From: Cladopsammia gracilis
Lineage: Eukaryota > Cnidaria > Anthozoa > Scleractinia > Dendrophylliidae
Direction of reading: 5' to 3'
DNA: 64,000 nucleotides
NCBI GenBank assembly: GCA_022457155.1
Contig: JAJGOT010000071.1
Coordinates: forward strand, 421,001-485,000
A model generated the notes under the pieces. The model saw nothing but the letters and a program-made list of their open reading frames with translations, was not told the DNA's origin and ran no database searches. Numbering within the stretch: the first letter of the stretch is position 1; the number at the start of each line of letters is the position of its first letter. The translations under genes and the position numbers were made by a program. Below are positions 1-6,671 of this stretch, piece after piece.

Positions 1-1
1 C

Positions 2-1807
2 TTCACAATCACGGCAAGCTATGAGGAGAACCAAGCCAAACGCAACCTTCTCCTGCAAAAAGGGATTTACCCATACGAATACATGGACTCACAGGCTCGA
101 TTCGAGGAGACATCTCTCCTGCCGAAGGATGCCTTCTATAGCGAGCTCAAGAAGGAAGGTATCTCAGATAAGGAATACGCCCACGCGCAAAAAGTGTGGG
201 AGGTATTTGGATGCAAGACGCTTGGAGTTTACCACGATCTCTACCTCATGACAGATGTGCTTCTTCTGGCCGATGTTTTCGAGAACTTCAGAAAAACATG
301 TCTGCAACATTACAAGCTTGACCCGGCACATTATTACACAAGCCCTGGCCTCTCATGGGACGCCCTTCTCAGGTATACGGGCATCAACCTGGAGCTGCTC
401 ACAGATGTTGACATGCATCTCTTTGTTGAAAGAGGTTTGCGAGGTGGTATATCCATGGAGAGCAGGCGGTACTGCAAGGCTAACAACCCCTATCTTCACG
501 ATCACAACCCCAACGAAGAGTCAAGTTACATCATGTATCTCGACGCGAACAATCTATATGGATGGGCCATGAGTCAGCCTCTCCCAGTTGGTAACTTCGC
601 ATGGTGCCCTGTCTTTCCAACTCAACACCAGATCAGGAAGTGGAGGTCAAACAGAAAGATTGGTTACATCCTCGAGGTTGATCTTGAGTACCCCGAGGAG
701 CTGCACGATGAGCACAACGCTTATCCTCTTGCCCCAGAAAGTCAGGCCGTTCCTAAGGCATGGATGTCTCCATATCAAAGGGCCTTGGCAGAGGGACAGT
801 CAGAAGACAAGACACAGAAGCTGCTCCTTACCCTAAACAAGAAATCTCGGTATGTGTTGCATTACAGAAATCTCCAGCAGTACCTGGATCTGGGAATGAA
901 GTTGACGAAAATCCACAAAATGCTCAAGTTCGAGCAGAGGGCTTGGATGGAGCCATACATCTCCCTGAACACCGAGCTCAGAAAGAAGGCCACTTCCGAT
1001 TTTGAGAAGAACTTTTTCAAGCTCATGAACAACTCAGTCTTCGGTAAGACAATGGAGAACCTCAGAAATCGAATCGACATGAAGCTTGTCCGATCGCACG
1101 AGCAAGACAAGATTAGAAAGCTTATCGCAAGCCCGCTGTTTTCCAGAGCAACAGTCTTTGGAGCTAACATGGCGGGGATCCAGATGCACAGGGAGAAAAT
1201 CCTCTTCAACCGCCCAGTCTACACAGGCATGTGCATCCTTGATCTTTCCAAAACACTGATGTATGACTTCTATTACAAACATCTCAAGCTGAAATATGGT
1301 CCACGCGTAGACCTACTTTACACAGACACAGACTCTCTGCTCCTCGAGATCAAGACGGATGATGTTTACAAAGACATGGAGAACCTTCGGGATGAAATCT
1401 ACGACACGAGTGACTATCCCAAGGACCATCCACTCCACAGCCAGCTTAACAAGAAGGTCATTGGGAAGATGAAGGACGAGTGCAAGGGTGTGCCCATCTC
1501 AGAGGTTGTGTGTCTTCGCTCGAAGATGTACTCTATCTTACTAGAGGACGACAAAAACATCAAGAAAGCAAAGGGCACCACAAAGGTTGTCACAAAGAAA
1601 GAGATCATCCACCAGAATTACAAGGAAGCTCTTTTCGATCGGCGAGCCTTCAAGCATGGGATGGAAAGGCTCCGAAGCAAAGGCCACCAAATCTTCGGTG
1701 AGCACATCACCAAGATAACACTCTCGCCCTTTGATTCAAAGTGCTGGATAAAAGACGATGGCGTCCATACGCTTGCATATGGTCACAAAGATACAGGAGG
1801 CAACTGA
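2..1807 (+). CDS. protein-primed family B DNA polymerase (pPolB), 5' end cut by the window
   Basis: This is the C-terminal two thirds of a protein-primed type B DNA polymerase, the replicative enzyme of Polinton/Maverick elements and adintoviruses. The frame is open from base 2, so the start and exonuclease region lie left of the window; the ATG at 83 is internal. Motif A is YLDANNLYG (about 535-561). Motif B is KLMNNSVFGKTMEN (about 1019-1060). Motif C is YTDTDS (1319-1336). All three carry the expected catalytic residues. The run from LLLADVFENFR to YYTSPGLSWDALL is typical of animal Polinton-type polymerases. The stop at 1805-1807 overlaps the end of the opposing integrase gene by about 25 bases. 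There is no internal stop in the visible part, so the gene may be recent or intact. Confidence 0.93.
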   Translation, partial: FTITASYEENQAKRNLLLQKGIYPYEYMDSQARFEETSLLPKDAFYSELKKEGISDKEYAHAQKVWEVFGCKTLGVYHDLYLMTDVLLLADVFENFRKTCLQHYKLDPAHYYTSPGLSWDALLRYTGINLELLTDVDMHLFVERGLRGGISMESRRYCKANNPYLHDHNPNEESSYIMYLDANNLYGWAMSQPLPVGNFAWCPVFPTQHQIRKWRSNRKIGYILEVDLEYPEELHDEHNAYPLAPESQAVPKAWMSPYQRALAEGQSEDKTQKLLLTLNKKSRYVLHYRNLQQYLDLGMKLTKIHKMLKFEQRAWMEPYISLNTELRKKATSDFEKNFFKLMNNSVFGKTMENLRNRIDMKLVRSHEQDKIRKLIASPLFSRATVFGANMAGIQMHREKILFNRPVYTGMCILDLSKTLMYDFYYKHLKLKYGPRVDLLYTDTDSLLLEIKTDDVYKDMENLRDEIYDTSDYPKDHPLHSQLNKKVIGKMKDECKGVPISEVVCLRSKMYSILLEDDKNIKKAKGTTKVVTKKEIIHQNYKEALFDRRAFKHGMERLRSKGHQIFGEHITKITLSPFDSKCWIKDDGVHTLAYGHKDTGGN

Positions 1808-2054
1808 GTGCCCGGTGGCACAACCATCAACTCCTCACGCACAAACCCGCGCTTGGGTCCGTCGTACAGATAATAGACAGCCGGCGCATCTGGCTTGGTG
1901 ACAATCCTTTGTATTTGGTAGACTTTCAAAGACCAGATCGGATCAGTTGCCCGTCGACTACCGCCTTCAAGCTCACCGGGGTAATACAGATATCTCAAAT
2001 TGACTCCATGATGGAGCTTCTTTTCCTTCTTGCCAACTGGTCTCAAATATGGTG
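1783..2054 (-). pseudogene. integrase C-terminal part (beyond the LINE insertion)
   Basis: Minus-strand remainder of the integrase. It contains a basic stretch (LRPVGKKEKK), an aromatic segment (NLRYLYYPGELEGG) and IWSLKVYQIQR, like the small beta-barrel or chromodomain-like tail that follows the core in Polinton integrases. It ends with a stop at 1783, overlapping the polymerase end tail to tail. It has no start or promoter of its own, and the sequence upstream of it is the LINE. Bases 2045-2054 (AAATATGGTG) are the left copy of the LINE target duplication, so they belong to this gene as well. The assignment to the integrase rests on position, strand and frame. Confidence 0.82.
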
Positions 2055-2807
2055 GCTGAATGACTGTACGGATGAAAATGATGAGAATGTTAACTGGAAA
2101 CAGGCCTACCAACTAGCCTTCAAATACTCTAAAAGTGCAAGACTAAGAGAGTTTCAATTTAAACTATTACACAGGCGACTACCAACAAATGATTTCTTAA
2201 CTAAAATAGGTATAAAAGATAACTCAATGTGTTCCTTTTGCCATGAAGAATCAGATAGTCTGTACCATCTTTTCTGGACATGTAAAAAGACATCCTCCTT
2301 TTGGGCAAACCTTGAGAGATGGATGCTGTACCATAAAATAACTGAGAGAAATTTTTCCTTAAAAAGCGCGGTAGCGCTTGGTCTGAGACCGGATTCCTCA
2401 AAGTGTCACCACCAAATTAATTTCTTGCTTCTTTTAGCAAGACATTATATTTGGTTATGTAAATACAAAGAAACTAGACCTGAATTGGACGCCTTCTTGT
2501 GTCACCTTAAATTTAATTATGAACTAGAATCTAAAGCTGAAAACTCCTTAATGCGAAAATGGAACCTTCCTGATAATTGAACAAGTCTCTTTTCTCCTCG
2601 TTTTCGATTTACATATATACATACGCCTTGGTGGCACTAATTGTCATACCTTTCAGCTGCGGCCACATAAGTATTAGTATGTGAAAATAGTTATCATATT
2701 GTAATTAGTTAATTTATTGTCACACTTGTTAATTTTTCCTTTTTTCCTTTCCTTTTTATTTTATTGTAATTTTTGTTGTTGGTGTTCATTATAATAAAAA
2801 AAAAAAA
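2055..2807 (+). mobile_element. 5'-truncated LINE (3' end with zf-RVT domain) inserted in the integrase gene
   Basis: A 3' fragment of a non-LTR retrotransposon in plus orientation. It encodes the last part of ORF2 up to a stop at 2580, including a zf-RVT motif of the form C-x2-C...H-x4-C (CSFCHEES...YHLFWTCKKT, about 2230-2290). An untranslated tail follows, ending in about 15 A (2796-2810). The insert is flanked by AAATATGGTG at 2045-2054 and 2808-2817, a clean target-site duplication. It has no promoter or RT domain, so it is a dead-on-arrival copy. The C-terminal domain resembles those of the LINEs at 15.5, 35.5, 38 and 61.5 kb, but the sequences are clearly different subfamilies. Confidence 0.9.
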
Positions 2808-3520
2808 AAATATGGTGTCGCTGGCTTAGCTGAGGTTGTTTTCTCTTTGATCGCTTGCGCAGGCTTCTTGCCAGTGAGTTGAGTCACTTCATTGTTCAAG
2901 GCCGAGATAACATCTGGCAATCTTTTAACCCAAGCAGTCGAACGGCCAGAGGGCAGATTCATTTCAACTGCGTACTGGTAACCAAACAATCGTTCAGCCA
3001 GGGTTCTGTTGAATCTTTCAACAATCCCTTGGTCTCTGTGGATATCAACACGCCCACGACGAATGGTTGTTTTATGGGCCTCAGTCTCTTTAGTCACAGC
3101 TCCCATAAACTCTTGCAACAGTTGTGGCCATTTCAAAGGCCCACGCCTGTAAATACGTGTAAGCGCCTTCGAAACTTCATCAGACTCTTTCGAAGTCAAG
3201 GGCTCTGCTGCTTTGTAACGGCTAGCCACATCAACAACTGTCAAAGCATATTTGTAAATCTTTCGCCCATGAGGCAGTTTGTCGTGTGGCAAAAACAGTA
3301 GATCCGCTTGATGCACTGCATTAGGAGTTTGAACATCAAACTTGGGCCGAGGGATATGGCGTGGTGCAGGGAGGTAAACTTGCCAAAGGGCTTGTTTGAC
3401 GAGCCATTTCTTTGCCGTCTCTTCAGAGACCTTGGCTGCTGCAGCTAGCTTTTTGACAGCAGCAAGGCCTTTCCAGTAGCCTTTAGGACTGTAATAGATC
3501 TTTGAGAGTTTGGCTTCCAT
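2808..3520 (-). pseudogene. retrovirus-type (rve) integrase, N-terminal part, split by a LINE
   Basis: DDE integrase of the Polinton type, which would insert the element into the genome. The N-terminal 60 residues look helical (zinc-binding/HTH position). The catalytic core follows, with the first Asp at residue 73 (HQADLLF) and the Glu at residue 168 (GIVERFN). No Asp stands in the expected place before EFMGAV (residues 137-142), so the second catalytic acid seems deleted. ATG at 3520 is chosen because a GTATATACC motif ends six bases upstream. The gene is cut at 2808 by a LINE with a 10 bp target duplication, and the remaining C-terminus lies at 1783-2054. The reading frame is consistent across the two parts if the insertion is discounted. 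It is non-functional as it stands. Confidence 0.9.
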
Positions 3521-3526
3521 AGGGAT

Positions 3527-3535
3527 GGTATATAC
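3527..3535 (-). promoter_or_regulatory. TATATAC promoter motif of the integrase
   Basis: GTATATACC on the minus strand ends six bases before ATG 3520. It belongs to the shared motif set of this element. Confidence 0.55.
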
Positions 3536-3558
3536 TTATGTATTGTGTTGCCGATTTT

Positions 3559-3996
3559 TTACAGAAGGCGATAGGCCGCATACCCACCTGCAAGCAGGGT
3601 GCCTCCAATAAAAGCAAGTTCACCAGTCTGCTGTTGTTGGCTGGGTTTGTAGAAGTCTGAGAACTGGGGCTCTTTGTAATCTTTGATTTGTTTATCAGGT
3701 TGCGATTTATGCATCTGGTTATACAAGACCAGGGCTTGGTCAGTGGTTTGAAAGTTTTGGCTAGCTTGGTGTTTTATCCGATCGTTGGCTGCAATCCAGT
3801 CGAGGGGCTTAGTGCGGTCCTTCTGGTATTTAGCGTAAGCCGCTTGGTATTGTTCCAGAGCTTTGTCATGCCGGATTTTCTCATCCATTGCTGCCTTTCC
3901 ATAATCACCAGATAGATACTTCGCGAGATAATTACCGCCAGTGAAAGCTGCAGCATTCAAAACAGCGCCAAGGGTCATTATTGCAATGCTGGCCAT
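3559..3996 (-). CDS. small membrane-associated viral protein, 145 aa, unknown function
   Basis: A 145-residue protein with a hydrophobic alanine/glycine-rich N-terminus (about residues 3-19), a charged, tyrosine- and lysine-rich helical middle (DKALEQYQAAYAKYQKD), a QQQQ spacer and a hydrophobic C-terminus (GTLLAGGYAAYRLL). It may cross a membrane at both ends. ATG 3996 is preceded by a GTATACATATG motif at 4008-4018, identical to that of the 53-aa gene at 4422. It lies between the integrase and another small membrane protein on the same strand, in the block I read as virion or assembly genes. I do not recognise a family. Confidence 0.7.
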   Translation of the reverse strand: MASIAIMTLGAVLNAAAFTGGNYLAKYLSGDYGKAAMDEKIRHDKALEQYQAAYAKYQKDRTKPLDWIAANDRIKHQASQNFQTTDQALVLYNQMHKSQPDKQIKDYKEPQFSDFYKPSQQQQTGELAFIGGTLLAGGYAAYRLL

Positions 3997-4007
3997 TGCG
4001 GTTGTGT

Positions 4008-4018
4008 GTATACATATG
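4008..4018 (-). promoter_or_regulatory. TATAC-type promoter motif of the 145-aa gene
   Basis: CATATGTATAC on the minus strand, 11 bases before ATG 3996 and followed by ACA repeats. It is identical in sequence to the motif before the gene at 4422. Confidence 0.5.
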
Positions 4019-4021
4019 GTT

Positions 4022-4243
4022 TTACATGTTGTCTGGGAGGATTTTCTGGTCCTCGAGATATTTCTTCAGCGCGATGCTGCCAGCCATGGCGGCTGTGAAC
4101 TTGACGTAGTTCATCAAGCTTGCACTGGGGTCGGCAGTGAAGTTTTCTTTGATGGTCTTTTTCCCAATCCAACCAATACCAGCGACAAGGCCAGTTATTG
4201 TTGCGGCGTCGAGGATAGACTTCACAAGCTTATTGTCAGCCAT
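4022..4243 (-). CDS. small hydrophobic viral protein, 73 aa
   Basis: A 73-residue protein. A hydrophobic helix follows the first dozen residues (ATITGLVAGIGWIG) and a second weakly hydrophobic helix covers about residues 45-60 (VKFTAAMAGSIALKKYL), with lysines between and after. ATG 4243 lies three bases after a TATATATAC motif (4247-4255), which fixes the start. It has its own promoter-like element, 25-26 bp from each neighbour. A small virion membrane protein is a reasonable guess. No family recognised. Confidence 0.65.
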   Translation of the reverse strand: MADNKLVKSILDAATITGLVAGIGWIGKKTIKENFTADPSASLMNYVKFTAAMAGSIALKKYLEDQKILPDNM

Positions 4244-4246
4244 TGT

Positions 4247-4255
4247 GTATATATA
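4247..4255 (-). promoter_or_regulatory. TATATATAC promoter motif of the 73-aa gene
   Basis: TATATATAC on the minus strand, three bases before ATG 4243, implying a very short leader. Confidence 0.55.
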
Positions 4256-4260
4256 AGATT

Positions 4261-4422
4261 TTAAATTTCAGTCGACTCTTCATTATGCGTTGTCTCGTTG
4301 ATCATCTGTTGTGTTGCTAATTGCCAAACTGTTTTTAGGGCGACAATGTTGAATTTAAGCGTAACAAAAAGAATGCCTCCGATTGCAGCCCCGTTTACGA
4401 AGCCTTGAAAGAGATTTACCAT
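4261..4422 (-). CDS. small hydrophobic viral protein, 53 aa
   Basis: A 53-residue protein with one likely membrane helix (about residues 8-32, GFVNGAAIGGILFVTLKFNIVAL) and a polar acidic tail. A longer reading frame runs upstream in the same frame, but ATG 4422 is chosen because a GTATACATATG motif (4426-4436) sits three bases before it, matching the arrangement of the neighbouring genes. Function unknown; it is likely a small virion or host-membrane protein. It is too short for a family call. Confidence 0.55.
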   Translation of the reverse strand: MVNLFQGFVNGAAIGGILFVTLKFNIVALKTVWQLATQQMINETTHNEESTEI

Positions 4423-4425
4423 TGT

Positions 4426-4436
4426 GTATACATATG
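4426..4436 (-). promoter_or_regulatory. TATAC-type promoter motif of the 53-aa gene
   Basis: CATATGTATAC on the minus strand, three bases before ATG 4422. It decides the choice of this start over an upstream in-frame start. Confidence 0.5.
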
Positions 4437-4447
4437 TGTTTGTTTTT

Positions 4448-4906
4448 TTATTCCATTTTTTTGATTCCTTGTCTTGGGGGTTGTTCTGGTGGTGGTGTCG
4501 ATGTGTTTGCTGGTGTTGCTGGTGGTGTATTTTGTTTGTGGCCAAGCTTTTGCATTATGGCTTCGCGTTGGTAATACACACCCATAACAGAGACAATCAA
4601 CCCTCCAACCCCCAGAATATAAAAGATTGAGTTGCTGTTGGTGTCAGTTGTTATGTCACTTGTTGAGGGTTGGTTTGCAGCACTGGTGTCACTTGTTGAG
4701 GGTGCGGGCTTTTGTGCTTCGGCCTTTTTCTTTGCTTCACGGGCCAGGCGGTTGCGCTCTGCTAGCCTTTTGCCAGAAGCAACACAGCTGGGGTTCTTTT
4801 CTGTTGCAGGCTTTGTTTTCGGGACCTCAGAGGTAACGCGTGCAGGTGTTGGAGTTGGCGTTGGAGTTTGAGTTTCTTCAGGGATCGCCTCGAGTGGTGT
4901 GGCCAT
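4448..4906 (-). CDS. Pro/Thr-rich single-pass membrane protein, 152 aa
   Basis: Starts at ATG 4906, four bases after the motif GGTATATATATG (4911-4922 on the plus strand). A frame open further upstream is ignored for that reason. The N-terminus has TPTPTPTP repeats. A basic segment (ERNRLAREAKKKAEAQK) and a Ser/Thr-rich linker follow. A single membrane helix lies at about residues 93-112 (FYILGVGGLIVSVMGVYY), and the tail is again proline-rich. This arrangement suggests a membrane-anchored protein with disordered tails. No family recognised. Confidence 0.7.
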   Translation of the reverse strand: MATPLEAIPEETQTPTPTPTPARVTSEVPKTKPATEKNPSCVASGKRLAERNRLAREAKKKAEAQKPAPSTSDTSAANQPSTSDITTDTNSNSIFYILGVGGLIVSVMGVYYQREAIMQKLGHKQNTPPATPANTSTPPPEQPPRQGIKKME

Positions 4907-4910
4907 AGTG

Positions 4911-4922
4911 GGTATATATATG
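4911..4922 (-). promoter_or_regulatory. TATATATACC promoter motif of the 152-aa gene
   Basis: CATATATATACC on the minus strand, four bases before ATG 4906. It decides this start. Confidence 0.55.
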
Positions 4923-5006
4923 ATTTTGAAAATTTGAAAATTTGACAAGTGTGCTGACAGATTCCGCCCAGGTTCCGCCCAGGTTCCTTCAAGGTCCCAG
5001 CCCAAC

Positions 5007-5591
5007 TTAATCAAAGCCCTCGAGTGGATAACCTTCACTGTCTCTGCTTGGATGTGTGGGTTGTGGTTCCAATTCTATTAAGTCAGGCTTGTGATCAGGC
5101 TCTCGTTCAAACTTGACGTGTTTTGTTGTGATGAGAGCAGCATTGGCAAGTGCCAGCCATCGTCCGCATCTCAGGGCAAGACCTCCAGCAAGATTTGACA
5201 GCTCCTGGTAGATGATGTAATCATTTTTGAGTTCTTTCTGTAATTCCTTGACATCATCAAGGTCGACCACCATGCCAACTCCTTTGGACAAGAGCATTAT
5301 GGCTGAATCAACTAGGGATTCTGTTGTCTTGTTGCCGACATAGGCCTCGTACCTTTTGATGTACTTGTCAACGTCCTTGTCTGACAGGCGCTTCACATGA
5401 TCGTGTGTAAGCTGCACGCCGATAGATTCTTTGGCCTTGCCGGTTGAAACAAGGATTGCCAGCTTCTCGCGTTTGGCAGGAATGCCATCGTCACACACGA
5501 GCCCTGTGGGAGGTGCGGTATCAGGGGCAGCCTCCAGCATCTGCATTACTTCGCTCAAGTCGACCTGGTCTTCAGCTGCTTGTGCCATCAT
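5007..5591 (-). CDS. conserved-looking viral protein of unknown function, 194 aa
   Basis: A 194-residue protein with a doubled start codon (ATGATG). It has an acidic N-terminus, a KREKLAILVSTGKAKE helix, a charged repeat (DKDVDKYIKRYEAYVG), long amphipathic helices with a hydrophobic stretch (SAIMLLSKGVGMVVDLDDV), an alanine-rich helix (LALRCGRWLALANAALI) and an acidic proline-rich tail. Its leader and start (ATATATACCCCTGATGATG) are identical over 19 bases to those of the gene at 11954 on the other strand. I cannot name a function; a core-associated or DNA-binding protein is possible. Confidence 0.72.
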   Translation of the reverse strand: MMAQAAEDQVDLSEVMQMLEAAPDTAPPTGLVCDDGIPAKREKLAILVSTGKAKESIGVQLTHDHVKRLSDKDVDKYIKRYEAYVGNKTTESLVDSAIMLLSKGVGMVVDLDDVKELQKELKNDYIIYQELSNLAGGLALRCGRWLALANAALITTKHVKFEREPDHKPDLIELEPQPTHPSRDSEGYPLEGFD

Positions 5592-5595
5592 CAGG

Positions 5596-5606
5596 GGTAT
5601 ATATTA
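5596..5606 (-). promoter_or_regulatory. TATATACCCC promoter motif of the 194-aa gene
   Basis: TAATATATACC on the minus strand. The leader through the doubled ATG is identical over 19 bases with that of the gene at 11954. Confidence 0.55.
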
Positions 5607-5658
5607 TCTATATATTTTTTTAATTTTCGATAATTCTCTTGATGGCTGGTAAAAGAGT

Positions 5659-5859
5659 TTAAATTTCGCGTATAAGCCCCGCCATGGTGTCTGGCATAGA
5701 ATTCAATCGCAAGGGATATCTGTTGAGAAGCATAAGGCGCAGATTTTCCTCACTAGCGGCTTTGATAATTCTGTTTTGTGCATCAAGTGTGTGTTTGTGC
5801 AATTCATCCAAAAGCTGTGAAAGCACCGTTAGCTTGTGTAGGTTGGTTGGCACATCCAT
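5659..5859 (-). CDS. small helical protein, 66 aa
   Basis: A 66-residue, leucine-rich, probably all-helical protein with heptad-like spacing (LTVLSQLLDELHKHTLDAQNRIIKAASEENL). ATG 5859 directly follows a GGTATATATTT motif (5860-5870 plus strand), the same configuration as the capsid gene start at 7916. It lies directly downstream of the packaging ATPase on the same strand. No family recognised. The promoter supports it being a real gene despite its size. Confidence 0.6.
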   Translation of the reverse strand: MDVPTNLHKLTVLSQLLDELHKHTLDAQNRIIKAASEENLRLMLLNRYPLRLNSMPDTMAGLIREI

Positions 5860-5870
5860 GGTATATATTT
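5860..5870 (-). promoter_or_regulatory. AAATATATACC promoter motif of the 66-aa gene
   Basis: AAATATATACC on the minus strand directly abuts ATG 5859. The same sequence precedes the capsid gene. Confidence 0.55.
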
Positions 5871-5886
5871 GTGTGTGTATTTGTGT

Positions 5887-6486
5887 TTAAATCTTGTACT
5901 CAATTCCATACGGGTACCTAAGAGAGAAAACCAGGTGGGAGAACTTGCGGGATTTGAGCCTTGTGATAAACTCTTTGTACTCCTCATGGGAGAGCTCGCC
6001 GGCATAGTCTTCGAAGATGGCCTTAGTTGTCTTGCTGGAGGGTGTGTAAAAGAGCACGATCGCTGCAATGTTATCACGATATGGCTTAGCTATGCTGGTG
6101 ATCTGCTGTGTTAAGACCCACACGGATATACCGTCATGCCTTGCGCTGAACCCCAGATTGACAAGCTGGCTTGTGCGACCTTTGACATCTTTTGAGGCGG
6201 CGCAGTCATCGAGAATGAATAAAGTGTTAGTGCCTGTGAAAAAGAAGCTCGCCAGCTTCAACCAGTCTTCGATTTCATGCTGTTGGCAGATAATCACAAA
6301 GATGTGTGGATCACGGTCCACGACGCCATTGTATGTCTTGTTCTTGACAAATGTGGGGCAGAATAAAACAATGTAATCAAAACAACCCCTAAAGGGGCCG
6401 CGCAGTTGGTTTAGAAGATACTGTGTCTTGCCAGAGTTAGTGGGACCCACGATTAGTGCATTGAATGGCAGCTTTCTTGGGTCCAT
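5887..6486 (-). CDS. A32/FtsK-HerA-type genome packaging ATPase
   Basis: Packaging ATPase of the poxvirus A32 group, also found in Polintons, virophages and giant viruses; it would drive DNA into capsids. The Walker A motif GPTNSGKT is at residues 14-21, the Walker B hydrophobic run with DD (LFILDDC) at residues 89-95, and a likely sensor Gln-Gln in LTQQITS. At 199 residues it is short but complete for the family. ATG 6486 is the first usable start, since a TAG lies three codons upstream in this frame. Unusually, it has no TATATAC motif of its own: its start lies inside the 68-codon frame ending at 6437. Either both are translated from one transcript, or the upstream frame is the N-terminus displaced by a frameshift. 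Confidence 0.88.
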   Translation of the reverse strand: MDPRKLPFNALIVGPTNSGKTQYLLNQLRGPFRGCFDYIVLFCPTFVKNKTYNGVVDRDPHIFVIICQQHEIEDWLKLASFFFTGTNTLFILDDCAASKDVKGRTSQLVNLGFSARHDGISVWVLTQQITSIAKPYRDNIAAIVLFYTPSSKTTKAIFEDYAGELSHEEYKEFITRLKSRKFSHLVFSLRYPYGIEYKI

Positions 6487-6643
6487 AGCCAACGCCTATA
6501 TTAGTTGGTTTGCAAACAATTGGTTCATGTGCCGGTGGGGAGGGTGCCTTTGCCAGAAGTCTTTGTATTTCATTGTATGACAATGGTCTGGTAGATGGCA
6601 GGGGAGCCGGCTTATCATAGAAGTTGATCTTGCTTGTGGCCAT
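6437..6643 (-). CDS. 68-codon reading frame overlapping the ATPase start
   Basis: Starts at ATG 6643 directly after a promoter-like motif (GCATATATTTATATATGC, from 6645). It encodes a proline-rich peptide (KINFYDKPAPLPSTRPLSYNEIQRLL). It overlaps the ATPase start by 50 bases in the +1-related frame. Codons after about residue 52 (the segment after GVGYGP) coincide with ATPase coding sequence, so the tail is probably not under its own selection. I see two readings: a separate small protein with overlapping translation of the ATPase, or the true N-terminus of a longer ATPase thrown out of frame by a one-base change. Confidence 0.5.
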   Translation of the reverse strand: MATSKINFYDKPAPLPSTRPLSYNEIQRLLAKAPSPPAHEPIVCKPTNIGVGYGPKKAAIQCTNRGSH

Positions 6644-6644
6644 G

Positions 6645-6662
6645 GCATATATTTATATATGC
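6645..6662 (-). promoter_or_regulatory. TATA-rich promoter before the 68-codon frame and ATPase
   Basis: Minus-strand GCATATATAAATATATGC, a near-palindromic TATA stretch ending one base before ATG 6643. It is the only such motif available to the ATPase. Confidence 0.5.
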
Positions 6663-6671
6663 GTGTGTATT

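Noticed and set aside
862..1282. Minus-strand frames inside the polymerase
   Set aside because: Shadow frames of the polymerase gene, which has full motif support on the plus strand.
1741..2054. Plus-strand coding for 2055-2580 extended left into the viral region
   Set aside because: The left part is antisense of the integrase tail; the LINE starts at 2055.
4423..4545. Longer start for the 53-aa membrane gene
   Set aside because: The upstream extension is low-complexity (His/Gln/Asn) and contains the promoter motif itself; the ATG at 4422 fits the rule of the neighbouring genes.
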